From NCBI RefSeq assembly GCF_027925445.1, contig NZ_AP027149.1:248001-312000 (forward strand): DNA of 64,000 bases, in the 5' to 3' direction. Source of the DNA: Methylocystis bryophila. GTDB lineage: Bacteria; Pseudomonadota; Alphaproteobacteria; Rhizobiales; Beijerinckiaceae. Both the position numbers and the translations under genes were made by a program. Below the pieces are notes generated by a model. That model saw only the letters and a program-made list of their open reading frames with translations. It made no database searches and was not told the DNA's origin. Shown one piece after another: positions 1-8,450 of the stretch; within the stretch, counting starts at the first letter, position 1, and each line of letters begins with the position of its first letter.

Positions 1-296
1 TTGCAGGAGATATTGTGACCGTCCACAGCATCGTCGATCAAGCGGATATTCTTGACCTTGGCGCCGCTTTTCACGGTGGATGACGATCCCTTGACCTTCA
101 AATCCTTTATCAAGGTTACGGTATCGCCCGACGCCAGTAGATTGCCATTAGCGTCGCGCACAGCTTTATCTTGCGATGGACTTTCTGGCGCGGCCTCGGC
201 CTCTTTCCATTCATGCGTGCATTCCGGACAGATCCACAAGGCGCCGTCCTCATAAGCATATTCCGAACCGCATTTTGGACACTTCATGTCGTTCAT
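1..296 (-). CDS. yjdM: YjdM/PhnA-like zinc-ribbon protein, 3' end missing
   Basis: The minus strand from an ATG at 296 reads MNDMKCPKCGSEYAYEDG, with two CxxC pairs (CPKC and CPEC) that form the N-terminal zinc ribbon. It continues into the small beta domain of the YjdM/PhnA family (motifs such as DANGN, GDTVTLIKDLKVKG and VKNIRL). An AGGA ribosome-binding site lies just upstream of the ATG. The gene runs off the left edge at about residue 98; family members are about 110 residues, so only the last few residues are missing. The family was once linked to alkylphosphonate use, but its biochemical role is not settled. Identification is from motif pattern only. Confidence 0.85.
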   Translation of the reverse strand, partial: MNDMKCPKCGSEYAYEDGALWICPECTHEWKEAEAAPESPSQDKAVRDANGNLLASGDTVTLIKDLKVKGSSSTVKSGAKVKNIRLIDDAVDGHNISC

Positions 297-605
297 TTCC
301 TGTATTTTCAGAAGGGTTAGCCTTTTCCTACGCCATCCGCGGTTTAAACGAAACCATTGCCTTTAAAGTCTCTCAGCACGGGGGCGTGGCGAAGGCGCTT
401 GCCAGCCGCGCCATCGCCGCCCAATCGCGTTCCACGCCAATTTGAGTCATTTATCGCTGTGCGAACATCCAAGATATTGAATTTATTGGTATATAAATAA
501 TGAGAAATGGACGGACCTGCCGAGATTGAAACTATTTCAGAAAATTCCATGGCGCAAAATTCTTTAGGTACGCTGATTTTACAGGGCTTTCTTCGATGCC
601 CGCGC
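297..605. other. intergenic stretch, no gene recognised
   Basis: About 300 bases between the yjdM-like gene and the tRNA relic. The part from 440 to 560 is visibly AT-rich compared with its surroundings. Open frames here are short and match nothing I know. Together with the tRNA relic on its right it may be residual mobile-element DNA. Confidence 0.4.
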
Positions 606-652
606 GGCCTCATAACCTGAAGGTCGTAGGTTTAAATCCTGCCCCACAACCA
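606..652 (+). pseudogene. tRNA-fMet 3' fragment (attachment-site relic)
   Basis: The stretch reads GGCCTCATAACCTGAAGG and on to CCACAACCA. This follows the 3' part of an alphaproteobacterial initiator tRNA: anticodon arm with CAT, variable loop AAGGTCGTAGG, T arm with TTTAAATCC, and a CCA end. The 5' half (acceptor strand, D arm) is missing. Against the usual sequence there is an extra base in the anticodon stem, and the 3' acceptor strand is altered. A 3' tRNA fragment without its 5' half is the typical scar of an element integrated at a tRNA gene. A terminator-like hairpin follows. Confidence 0.75.
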
Positions 653-670
653 ATCTGAAATACGAAAAAA

Positions 671-699
671 GCGCCGAGGCCCAGCCCGGCGCCTCTTTT
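671..699 (+). terminator. rho-independent terminator after the tRNA relic
   Basis: GCGCCG (671-676) pairs with CGGCGC (687-692), followed by TCTTTT. It sits about 20 bases past the CCA of the tRNA-fMet fragment and was probably the terminator of the original tRNA gene. Confidence 0.55.
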
Positions 700-756
700 C
701 GCAAAGCGAAGCGACCGTTGTGTTTGCGAAACATTTCGTTTTGCATGCGAAGGTGA

Positions 757-782
757 GTCGCTGCGCACGCGAGCGCAGCGAC
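757..782 (-). terminator. perfect 10-bp hairpin downstream of the SRPBCC gene
   Basis: GTCGCTGCGC and GCGCAGCGAC form a perfect inverted repeat with a 6-base loop, 18 bases past the stop of the SRPBCC gene. No strong U-run follows on the minus strand, so it may be an imperfect terminator or a transcript 3'-end protecting stem. Confidence 0.45.
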
Positions 783-800
783 TTGACGCGCCCCTTTTGC

Positions 801-1337
801 TCAGGCGGCGCGCTTCTCCTCGATGAGCGCCTTCAGATTGGCGAGGCCCCTCTCGAAATCCGCGCCGATCAGTCTGTCGCAGTCGACGAAAAGCGAGAAG
901 AGCTTCGCCTGGAAATCGTTCTTGCCCTTCATGGTCCATACTAGCCTTGTGCCTGGGCCCTCGGGCTTTAGCTCGAAGGCGGCGGCGTGCGTCGCCCGCA
1001 TCGGCCGCTGGAACTCGAGCTTGATGCGCAGCAGCTCGTCCTTCACGCATTCGAGGATCGTCATCCTGCCGGCGCCGACCTTGCGGTTGCCCGACCAGGC
1101 CATGCTCGCGCCGACTCCGCTGTTTGGCCCCTCGAACGTGCTCGTCGCATTGGGGTCGAGCTTCGCCCAGGGCGACCAGTCTCTCCATTCGTGAAAATCG
1201 ACGAGCCGCGCGAAAACGGCTTCGGCCGGCGCGGCGATCACCGCGCTTCGCGCGACGCTAAACGTGTTAGGCTTCAGCGAGGCGAGCGCGACGACGCCCC
1301 CCAAGATCGCCACGATCAAAAGTCCCAGCAACGACAT
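801..1337 (-). CDS. SRPBCC-family membrane-anchored protein
   Basis: A protein of 178 residues with one N-terminal hydrophobic segment (MSLLGLLIVAILGGVVALA) followed by an SRPBCC (START-like) domain. Visible family motifs include VARSAVIAAPAEAVFARLVD, the W-rich FHEWRDWSPW segment, and the closing amphipathic helix ADFERGLANLKALIEE. Proteins of this type bind hydrophobic ligands in a deep cavity; the ligand cannot be predicted from sequence. I chose the ATG at 1337 over an in-frame one at 1370 because a GGGGGA ribosome-binding site lies 7-8 bases upstream and the hydrophobic anchor follows at once. The gene stands alone, divergent from the large kinase gene at 1573. Confidence 0.8.
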   Translation of the reverse strand: MSLLGLLIVAILGGVVALASLKPNTFSVARSAVIAAPAEAVFARLVDFHEWRDWSPWAKLDPNATSTFEGPNSGVGASMAWSGNRKVGAGRMTILECVKDELLRIKLEFQRPMRATHAAAFELKPEGPGTRLVWTMKGKNDFQAKLFSLFVDCDRLIGADFERGLANLKALIEEKRAA

Positions 1338-1572
1338 GCGATCATCCCCCTGTGGCGCCGCATAGCTCATGATGGCGCGGCCGGCGGCCTCGGCAAGATG
1401 GCGCCCGCCTGCGCTTGGCTCAAGCGGGACGGCGGGCCAATGAGAAGCGGCCGCGCCCGCTGAAGCCGCGCGTTCTGCGAATACGAAAAAACTAGCCGCT
1501 GGCCTGGAAGCCAGCTACGAAAAAAGGAACCTATGTAAATTCCTCAGCACAAATTCGCGTGAAGAACGTCCT

Positions 1573-4500
1573 ATGACCGATTCAAGCGCCAACGATCCTC
1601 CCCTCACGCCAGTTTGCGCCATGGGGGCGTCGGCCGGCGGCGTCACGGCGCTACAAGCTTTCTTCTCTCAGATCGGCGACGACCTCGGTCTCGCCTATGT
1701 CGTCATCGTGCATCTTGCGCCGGATCAGCCGAGCGCGCTTGCGGAGATCTTGGCGACGCGCACGTCCATGCCGGTGCATACCGTCCAGGACTCGACGAAG
1801 CTCAAGGCGAATTGCGTTTACGTCATCCCTCCCGACCGCGAGCTCGTGATCAAGGGCGACGATCTGACGGCTCGTCCTTTCAGCGAGCCGCGCGGGCGGC
1901 GTACTCCCATTGACATGTTCTTTCGGTCCATCGCCCTCGCCAAAGGCGACGGCGTCGCCGTCGTCTTGAGCGGTTCGGGCTCCGACGGCGCGGTCGGCGT
2001 GCGCGCCATCAAGGAGGCCGGCGGCGTCATCTTCGTGCAGGACCCGAACGAGGCCGAGTATATGATGATGCCGCAATCCGCGATCGCGACCGGCGTCGTC
2101 GACTTCGTGGCGCCCATCTCGCGCCTCGTGGGGCAGATCGCGGACGTCATGCGCAGCAAGGAGGCGATGCGCGGCGTCGGCGAGGAGGAAGCCGAAAGAG
2201 AGCTGCGCCAGATCGTCAATTATCTGCGGCAGCGCACGGGCCACGATTTCTCGAGCTACAAGCGGGCGACGATCCTGCGCCGCGTCTCGCGGCGCATGCA
2301 GGTCACGCGGCAGGAGAGCCTCAACGCCTATTATCAATTCCTGCACGCCAACGCCGACGAAGCCAAGGAGCTGTTTTCCGATCTTCTGATTTCGGTCACC
2401 TCGTTCTTTCGCGACCGCGCCGCCTATGCGGCGCTCGCCGAGAAGGTCGTCGCGCCGATCTTCGACCAGCTCCAAGGCGATGCGCCCATTCGCATCTGGG
2501 TCGTCGGCTGCGCGACCGGCGAGGAAGCCTACAGTGTCGGCATGCTCTTCCTCGAGGAGGCGGCGAAGCGCGCCGTGCATCCGACCCTTCAGATCTTCGC
2601 GAGCGATCTCGACGAGGCCGCTCTCGCCGTGGCGCGGGAAGGCCGCTACCCGAAAGCCATCGAGACCGATATGAGCGAGGAGCGGTTGAAGCGCTTTTTC
2701 GTCGAGGAGGGCGGCGGCTATCGCGTCAAAAAGGAATTGCGCGACCTCGTGCTGTTTTCGCTCCACAGCGCGCTCAAGGACCCGCCTTTCATCAAGCTCG
2801 ATCTGATCTCCTGCCGCAATTTTCTGATCTATCTTCAGCACGATTTACAGCGTCAGCTCTGCAGCCTGTTTCATTACGCGCTGAAGCCGACCGGCTCTCT
2901 GTTCTTGGGTTCGGCCGAGACGGTTGAATCGATCACGTCGCATTATCGCGTCGTGGACCGCGACGCGCGCATCTATGCGCCCCTGGCGCAGACCGAGAAG
3001 GTCGCGCCCATGCTCCCGCAGCTCTCGACCGATCATCGGCCGAGGGAGCTGGGGCCGAGGCATTACGTCCTTCCCGAGGCCGTGATCGCCGTCGGCCACG
3101 CGCATGCGACGGCGCTGGAGCAGCATGCGCCGCCCAACGTGCTGATCGACAGCTCTCAACGCATCCTGCATCTCTCGCCGAATGTGAGCCTTTACTTTCG
3201 CCCGATGGGGGGACCGTTCAGCAGCGACTTGACCGCCCAGGTGCGGCCGGAGCTGCGCGTCGATTTGAAGCTCGCCTTGCAACGCCTGTTCGAAAGCGGC
3301 CAGCCGACGCTGACGGCCCCGATCGCCGTCGACTTCAATGGCGACCGCCGACTGGTGTCGATGCATGTCGCGCCCTCGGCGCCGGCGGAACCCGGCGCGC
3401 AGGGAAACGCCCTCGTCTTGTTCATCGAGGCCGGCAAGACGCCCGAAAACGGCGAGGCGCCCCAGGACGACGACATCAATCGCGAGGAGGTTGTGCGGCT
3501 GCGCAAGGAGCTTTCCATCGCTCAGGATCGCGTGAGCGCCAGCCGCAAGGAGCACGAGCTCGCGACGCAGGAGCTGCGCGCCGCGAACGAGGAGCTGCAA
3601 TCGATCAACGAGGAGTATCGCTCGACGGCGGAGGAGCTCGAGACAAGTAAGGAAGAGCTGCAGTCGATGAACGAGGAGCTCGGAACCGTCAACACCGAGC
3701 TCAAGAATAAACTTGAAATCATCTCCAGGGCGCACAACGATCTGCAGAACCTGATGGCGGCGACGGAGATCGGCACGCTGTTTCTCGACAACGATTTAAA
3801 AATCAGGCTGTTCACGCCGATCGTCGCTAATTACTTCAATATCACGCCCGGCGATATCGGCCGCCGCATCTCCGACTATACGAACCTGCTCGAATATTCC
3901 GAGCTGGAAAGCGATGTGGCTACGGTGCTCAAGACTCTAACGCCCATCGAGCGGGAAATTGCGTCGAAGAATCGTCGCTGGCTCATGATCGGCCTTCGGC
4001 CTTATCGCACGCTAGAGGCGCGCATCGAAGGCGTCGTGCTGACGCTGACCGATATCACCAGTCGCAAGACCGCGGAGGCGGAGCTCCACATGGAGTTGGA
4101 GGCGACCCGGCAGCTTCAGCAGCTCAGCACGAAGTTCATCCAGAGCGAGGACATTACCCAGCCCCTGAACGACGTGTTGAAAACCGCGATCGAGTTGGTC
4201 GGCGCCGATTTCGGCGCGATTCATCTTTACGACGACGCGAGCCAAAATCTGCGGATCGCCGCGCACAAAGGCTTTTCGGAGCGCTTCTTGGGCCGTCTCG
4301 CGTCGGCCGAGTCCTCCGACGCCTCGCACTATGGGCGCGTGCTGAAGACTCTTCAGCAGATCATGATCACGGATGTCGAACGGGATCCCGCCGGCGCTCC
4401 GATCTTGGAAGAGGCGCGCGCGGCGGGATTCAGGGCCGAGCTTTCGACGCCGCTGGTGGGTGCGCCGGGAAAAATCGTAGGCGTGCTCAGCATGCAGTTT

Positions 4501-5727
4501 CGAGAGCCGCACGAGCTCTCAAGACGCGATTCGCGGCTCATCGACATCGTGGCGCGCAACGCTGCGGACGCCATCAACGCCTACCAGTTGAAACAAAAGC
4601 TGCGCGAGGACGACCGCCGCAAGAACGAGTTCCTCGCCGTGCTCGCGCATGAGCTGCGCAATCCGCTGGCGACGACGAGCAACGCGATCCAGACGCTCAC
4701 CCGCCTCAAGCTCGACGTCCCGGAGGCTCAAGAACTGCTCGCCATGGCTGCGCGCCAGATCGAGCAGCTGACCCGGCTCGTCAACGATCTCTTGGACATA
4801 TCGCGCATCACGCAGGGAAGAATCGAGCTGCGTCCGCAGCTTCTCGATCTCAACAACGTCGTTCGCCGCGCCATGGAAGCCAATGAATCGGCCATCAACG
4901 ACAAGCGGCACAAGCTGAATGTCTCCCTCTTTTCGAAGCCGCTTCGTGTTTATGGCGATCCCGTGCGTCTCGCGCAGGCGCTCGGCAATCTCATCTCCAA
5001 CGCCGCAAAATACACACCGGAAGGCGGACAGATCGACATTGCGAGCGGCGAGAAGGACGGGAGCGCTTTTGTCAGCGTTCGCGACAATGGCGTTGGCGTT
5101 CCGCAAAACATGCTGTCGCAGATCTTCGAGCTTTTCGTTCAGGCCGAACAAGCTCCTCACGCCAAGCTGACCGGCGGCCTCGGCGTCGGCCTCGCGCTCG
5201 CGCGCAGCCTCGTGGCGCTTCATGGCGGAACGATAGAAGCGTTCAGCGACGGTCCCGGCAAGGGTTTCACGGTCGTCATTCGCCTGCCGCTTTCCACGGC
5301 CGACTCGCCTGCGCAAGGGACGACGGTCAAGCAGGAGCCGGTGTTATCCGCCTTTGCAAAGCGCGTTTTCGTCGTCGACGACAACGCCGATGTCGCCAAC
5401 GCGCTCGTCTTGTTGCTCCGCAGCTTCGGGGCCGAGGCGCGCGCTGCTTACAGCGGCGCCGAGGCGCTCGCCAAGGTGAAAGAATTCAAGCCGGACATCG
5501 CCTTCATCGACCTCGGCATGCCGGGCATGGACGGATATGAGGTGGCGCGGGCGCTTCGCGCGACGCCCGAGGGAAAAGAGGCGATCCTCGTCGCGTTGAG
5601 CGGCTGGGGCGGTGACGAGCATCGCAAACGCGGGCTCGAGGCGGGCTTCGACCGCCACATCATCAAGCCGATCGACGCCAATGAATTGGCGGATCTGCTG
5701 GCTGCGCCCGGAAAGCCGAAGGCGTGA
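1573..5727 (+). CDS. CheB-CheR-PAS-GAF-histidine kinase-REC fusion protein
   Basis: A 1384-residue multidomain signalling protein. Order: CheB-type methylesterase (about 12-190; catalytic Ser20 in GASAGG, His in VIVHLAP, Asp in SGSGSDGAVG); CheR-type methyltransferase (about 205-470; GCATGEEAYS SAM loop, SCRNFLIYL); a long coiled coil rich in EEL/NEEL heptads (about 630-725); PAS (about 725-840); GAF (about 860-1005); HisKA with phospho-acceptor His1026 in LAHELRNPL; HATPase (GDPVRLAQALGNLISNAAKY, DNGVGV, GGLGVGLALAR); and a C-terminal REC domain with phospho-acceptor Asp1313 (FIDLGMPGMDG). It has no transmembrane segment and no chemotaxis genes beside it, so a role in another cytoplasmic phosphorelay is likely. 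Unlike classical CheB, no receiver domain precedes the esterase, so it is probably not gated by CheA. Confidence 0.93.
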   Translation: MTDSSANDPPLTPVCAMGASAGGVTALQAFFSQIGDDLGLAYVVIVHLAPDQPSALAEILATRTSMPVHTVQDSTKLKANCVYVIPPDRELVIKGDDLTARPFSEPRGRRTPIDMFFRSIALAKGDGVAVVLSGSGSDGAVGVRAIKEAGGVIFVQDPNEAEYMMMPQSAIATGVVDFVAPISRLVGQIADVMRSKEAMRGVGEEEAERELRQIVNYLRQRTGHDFSSYKRATILRRVSRRMQVTRQESLNAYYQFLHANADEAKELFSDLLISVTSFFRDRAAYAALAEKVVAPIFDQLQGDAPIRIWVVGCATGEEAYSVGMLFLEEAAKRAVHPTLQIFASDLDEAALAVAREGRYPKAIETDMSEERLKRFFVEEGGGYRVKKELRDLVLFSLHSALKDPPFIKLDLISCRNFLIYLQHDLQRQLCSLFHYALKPTGSLFLGSAETVESITSHYRVVDRDARIYAPLAQTEKVAPMLPQLSTDHRPRELGPRHYVLPEAVIAVGHAHATALEQHAPPNVLIDSSQRILHLSPNVSLYFRPMGGPFSSDLTAQVRPELRVDLKLALQRLFESGQPTLTAPIAVDFNGDRRLVSMHVAPSAPAEPGAQGNALVLFIEAGKTPENGEAPQDDDINREEVVRLRKELSIAQDRVSASRKEHELATQELRAANEELQSINEEYRSTAEELETSKEELQSMNEELGTVNTELKNKLEIISRAHNDLQNLMAATEIGTLFLDNDLKIRLFTPIVANYFNITPGDIGRRISDYTNLLEYSELESDVATVLKTLTPIEREIASKNRRWLMIGLRPYRTLEARIEGVVLTLTDITSRKTAEAELHMELEATRQLQQLSTKFIQSEDITQPLNDVLKTAIELVGADFGAIHLYDDASQNLRIAAHKGFSERFLGRLASAESSDASHYGRVLKTLQQIMITDVERDPAGAPILEEARAAGFRAELSTPLVGAPGKIVGVLSMQFREPHELSRRDSRLIDIVARNAADAINAYQLKQKLREDDRRKNEFLAVLAHELRNPLATTSNAIQTLTRLKLDVPEAQELLAMAARQIEQLTRLVNDLLDISRITQGRIELRPQLLDLNNVVRRAMEANESAINDKRHKLNVSLFSKPLRVYGDPVRLAQALGNLISNAAKYTPEGGQIDIASGEKDGSAFVSVRDNGVGVPQNMLSQIFELFVQAEQAPHAKLTGGLGVGLALARSLVALHGGTIEAFSDGPGKGFTVVIRLPLSTADSPAQGTTVKQEPVLSAFAKRVFVVDDNADVANALVLLLRSFGAEARAAYSGAEALAKVKEFKPDIAFIDLGMPGMDGYEVARALRATPEGKEAILVALSGWGGDEHRKRGLEAGFDRHIIKPIDANELADLLAAPGKPKA

Positions 5728-5876
5728 GTTCGGGGTTCTTCGACGCGCTTGCGTGAAGGCGTTCAAGCAAGCGCGCAGCGGCATGCGCGGATGCCCCCGG
5801 GTCATCGAGCCCTGGGGCCGGCCATGACGAGGACGAGGCTCGTCGCGCGGGCGAGCCTCGGCGGAGAGAGGGGGTC

Positions 5877-6251
5877 TTAGGCCGCCGCGGGCAGCGCGGG
5901 CAGCGCGGCCTTGGCCTTGGCGACGATCTCCGCGAAGGCCTGCGGCTGATGAATCGCGAGCTCGGAGAGCACCTTGCGATCGATCGTGACGCCAGCCTTG
6001 TTGAGCCCGTCGATGAAGCGCGAGTAGGTCAGCCCGAACTCGCGCACGGCGCCGTTGAGGCGCTGAATCCAGAGCGCGCGAATGCTGCGCTTCTTGGCCT
6101 TGCGGTCGCGGGTGGCGTATTGCATCGACCGATCGACGGCGGCCTTGGCGGCGCGGATCGTGTTCTTGCGGCGGCCGTAAAAGCCCTTGGCGGCATCCAG
6201 GGTTTTCTTGTGCTTGGCGTGGGAGGTGACGCCGCGTTTGACGCGAGCCAT
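5877..6251 (-). CDS. rplT: 50S ribosomal protein L20
   Basis: A 124-residue protein starting MARVKRGVTSHAKHKK, the standard L20 N terminus, with YGRRKNTIRAAKAAVDRS and WIQRLNGAVREFGLTYSRFI all in place. L20 is an early-assembly protein of the large subunit. It lies 38 bases after rpmI on the same strand and is surely co-transcribed with it. The C terminus ends in an Ala/Pro-rich tail (LPALPAAA), common in alphaproteobacterial L20. Confidence 0.98.
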   Translation of the reverse strand: MARVKRGVTSHAKHKKTLDAAKGFYGRRKNTIRAAKAAVDRSMQYATRDRKAKKRSIRALWIQRLNGAVREFGLTYSRFIDGLNKAGVTIDRKVLSELAIHQPQAFAEIVAKAKAALPALPAAA

Positions 6252-6289
6252 GACGATAATCCTTTCGTTGTGATTCTAGCGCGAAGCGA

Positions 6290-6490
6290 TCAGCCGTTCG
6301 GCAGGAAGTATTTCTTGATGTTGTCGCCGTCCGTCTTGAAGAGGATCGACGTGCCGCGCAGATTGCGGATCTGCTTGTTGGTGCGCTTGATCATGCCATG
6401 GCGCTTGCCCTTCTGGGCGTAGACCACCTTACCGGTGCCGGTGATCTTGAAGCGCTTCTTGGCGCCGGATTTCGTCTTCAGCTTGGGCAT
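6290..6490 (-). CDS. rpmI: 50S ribosomal protein L35
   Basis: A 66-residue protein, MPKLKTKSGAKKRFKITGTG onward, with the canonical L35 motifs HGMIKRTNKQIRNLRG and the C-terminal KKYFLP. The frame is open far upstream, but the start at 6490 has a GGAG ribosome-binding site and gives the family length. It is the first gene of the rpmI-rplT pair; infC is not next to it here. Confidence 0.98.
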   Translation of the reverse strand: MPKLKTKSGAKKRFKITGTGKVVYAQKGKRHGMIKRTNKQIRNLRGTSILFKTDGDNIKKYFLPNG

Positions 6491-6565
6491 TTTGCTCTCC
6501 TTGGGGCCCTGGGCCCTCTCGTCTCTCGCGCCGCGCCCCGGGGAACCCCGCGCTTGACGACAGCG

Positions 6566-6606
6566 AAAAAAACCGCCCCGGCAGCCCATCACTGGCCGGG
6601 CGGTTT
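6566..6606 (-). promoter_or_regulatory. terminator-like leader hairpin upstream of rpmI
   Basis: On the minus strand AAACCGCCC pairs with GGGCGGTTT around a 17-19 base loop that can pair further (GGCC/GGC). A run of seven T follows. The structure lies about 75-115 bases before rpmI, and no minus-strand gene precedes it that it could terminate. It therefore looks like a leader attenuator of the rpmI-rplT transcript. Autoregulation by L20 through leader RNA is known in other bacteria; its use here is inferred. Confidence 0.5.
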
Positions 6607-6889
6607 GGAAGCGGGGCTTATCGCCGAGCGTCACAAAAAATGCAAGAGGAGCGGCTCTCGAGAATCGAAAAGGCCTAAAACTGAGCCTTGATTGACGGCG
6701 TCGACCCGCGAAGCTAGAAAGACTCTCGCATTTAGCTGCGACTTAGCGCACTTGGCCGCCGGAACGAAACTGTTCGAGATTTGGCGACTCGCGCTGCGTC
6801 CTCGGAGGCGCGGCGACAATTCTCCTCACGCAAAGAAGCCTGGGCGCGACTGAATCAGACAAAGAACGCTTCCACTGGGAGGAATGATA

Positions 6890-7288
6890 ATGAAAAAGCT
6901 CGCCTTCGCCGCAACGACCGCGGCGCTGATGTGCTGCGGCCCCACCCTCGCCTTCGCCGCGGAGCAATGGCTCGTGACCGAAGAGAACCTGGGCGGCGTC
7001 AAGGGCGGCCAGGGCACTTGGGCCATCACGCGGGACGGAAATAAGCTCAAGGGAACTGCCGAGATCCAGGCCGACAACGGCTCGATGATGACCTATAAGG
7101 TCGAGGGCGAAGAGGCCGCGGGTGACAATTACACGATCACGATGAGCGATCGTTCCGACGGCAAGAAGGGCTGCGTCTGGAAGGGCCATCCGCCGTCGGG
7201 CGCCGGATCGCAGCAGCGAGGCATCGTCGGCTACGCCGAATGCGAGGGCACGAAAATGATCCTGCGCGCGAGCATCTTCGGCAAGTGA
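6890..7288 (+). CDS. secreted hypothetical protein, about 130 residues
   Basis: A 132-residue protein with a clear signal peptide (MKKLAFAATTAALMCCGPTLAFAA, cleavage after AFA). The mature part is small, beta-rich and polar, with GTWAITRDGNKLKGTAEIQ, a YTITMSDRSDGKKGCVWKG strand pair and two cysteines (GCVW and AECEG) that could form a disulfide in the periplasm. The ATG at 6890 is preferred to the one at 6884 because the GGGAGGA ribosome-binding site abuts the earlier codon and is 6-7 bases from the later one. I do not recognise a named family. It is single-gene, with a terminator after it. Confidence 0.8.
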   Translation: MKKLAFAATTAALMCCGPTLAFAAEQWLVTEENLGGVKGGQGTWAITRDGNKLKGTAEIQADNGSMMTYKVEGEEAAGDNYTITMSDRSDGKKGCVWKGHPPSGAGSQQRGIVGYAECEGTKMILRASIFGK

Positions 7289-7347
7289 CCGGAGGGCGGC
7301 GCGCGAGCGTCTCGCCGCGCCGTCCCCTGCTCGATAATTAGACGCCT

Positions 7348-7386
7348 AAAGCGGCCTTCGAGCGGATCGAGGCCGCTTTTCTTTTC
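7348..7386 (+). terminator. rho-independent terminator
   Basis: AAGCGGCC with TCGA and its complement TCGAGGCCGCTT form a strong stem around GCGGA, followed by TTTTCTTTTCT. It lies 60 bases after the secreted-protein gene and about 100 bases before serB. Confidence 0.8.
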
Positions 7387-7486
7387 TGTCTCGCGGGCTG
7401 AAACGCTGGGTCGGATGCGCGCGGCGCAAGACTCCTCCGGGCCAAACGGGTAGAAGCGCGCTCTGGACCCACGGTCAGAGCAAAGC

Positions 7487-8401
7487 ATGCCCGAGATCAT
7501 TCTCACGCTCGTCGCCGAAACGGCGGATGCGGCGTTGACCGCGAAGGCCGCAGCGGCGAGCGGCGACGCGTTGCGCGCGCTTGGCGCCAGGGCTGGCGAG
7601 CCGGATTGGCTCGCGCCAAATCAAGCCTGCGATCTCTTTTTTGAAGGCCCCGAGCCGGATGGCGTCGCGACCGCAGTCCGTCATTCGCTCGCAGAACGCC
7701 TCCCTCACGCGCGGCTCGATGTTTTCGTCCAGCGCGCCGAGGGCCGTCGCAAGCGCCTCATCGTGGCCGACCTCGAGTCGACAATAATCCAGAACGAGAT
7801 GCTCGATGAGCTCGCCGAGCTGATTGGCGTTAAGGCCAAGGTCGCGGACATCACGAGACGCGCGATGAACGGCGAGATCGACTTCGTCGAGGCGCTCAAA
7901 TCGCGCCTCGCTTTGTTCGCTGGCCTGCCCGAGGCCGAGCTCGCCAGAGCCGCCGCGAAGATCCGTCTGACGCCGGGAGCGCGCATGCTCGTTGCGACCG
8001 CCCGCGCACATGGCGCCGCCGTCGCGCTCGTGACGGGCGGTTTCGCCTATTTCGTGCGGCATGTTGAGGCGATGCTGACCTTCGACGCGGTAGTCGCCAA
8101 TGACCTCGTCATCGAAGCGGGAAAACTCACGGGAGAGGTGCGCGAGCCAATCGTCACCAAGGAAGGCAAGGAGACGGCGTTGCGGCGCCTCGCCGCCGAT
8201 CGCGACCTCCCGCTGTCCCTAACGCTCGCCGTCGGCGACGGCGCCAATGACGTGCCAATGCTCAAGGTCGCCGGCCTCGGCGTCGCCTTTCACGCAAAGC
8301 CGGCGGTCGTCGAGGCGGTCGACAATCGCATCGACTTCGGCGATCTGACGGGCCTGCTCTACGCCCAGGGGTTTCGCGCCGAGGAGTTTGTGCGCGAGTA
8401 G
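7487..8401 (+). CDS. serB: phosphoserine phosphatase SerB
   Basis: A 304-residue HAD-superfamily protein that releases serine from phosphoserine, the last step of serine synthesis. An N-terminal ACT-like segment (1-85) precedes the HAD core. Visible motifs are motif I at 95-99 (DLEST), QNEMLDELAELIG, motif II TGGFAYF, and motif IV GDGANDVPML. Motif I is normally DxDST; here the second Asp, the general acid/base, is Glu97. Length and all other motifs fit SerB. serA and serC lie about 1 kb downstream on the other strand, so the whole serine pathway is clustered but not in one operon. Confidence 0.93.
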   Translation: MPEIILTLVAETADAALTAKAAAASGDALRALGARAGEPDWLAPNQACDLFFEGPEPDGVATAVRHSLAERLPHARLDVFVQRAEGRRKRLIVADLESTIIQNEMLDELAELIGVKAKVADITRRAMNGEIDFVEALKSRLALFAGLPEAELARAAAKIRLTPGARMLVATARAHGAAVALVTGGFAYFVRHVEAMLTFDAVVANDLVIEAGKLTGEVREPIVTKEGKETALRRLAADRDLPLSLTLAVGDGANDVPMLKVAGLGVAFHAKPAVVEAVDNRIDFGDLTGLLYAQGFRAEEFVRE

Positions 8402-8450
8402 GACGGACGGTTGGAATGAATGGCTTTTCAATCGTCGTTCGAACGCGACT

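Noticed and set aside
1500..1572. GGAAC-type general-stress promoter before the kinase gene
   Set aside because: A GGAAC is present near 1527 but no CGTT-like -10 lies at the required spacing.
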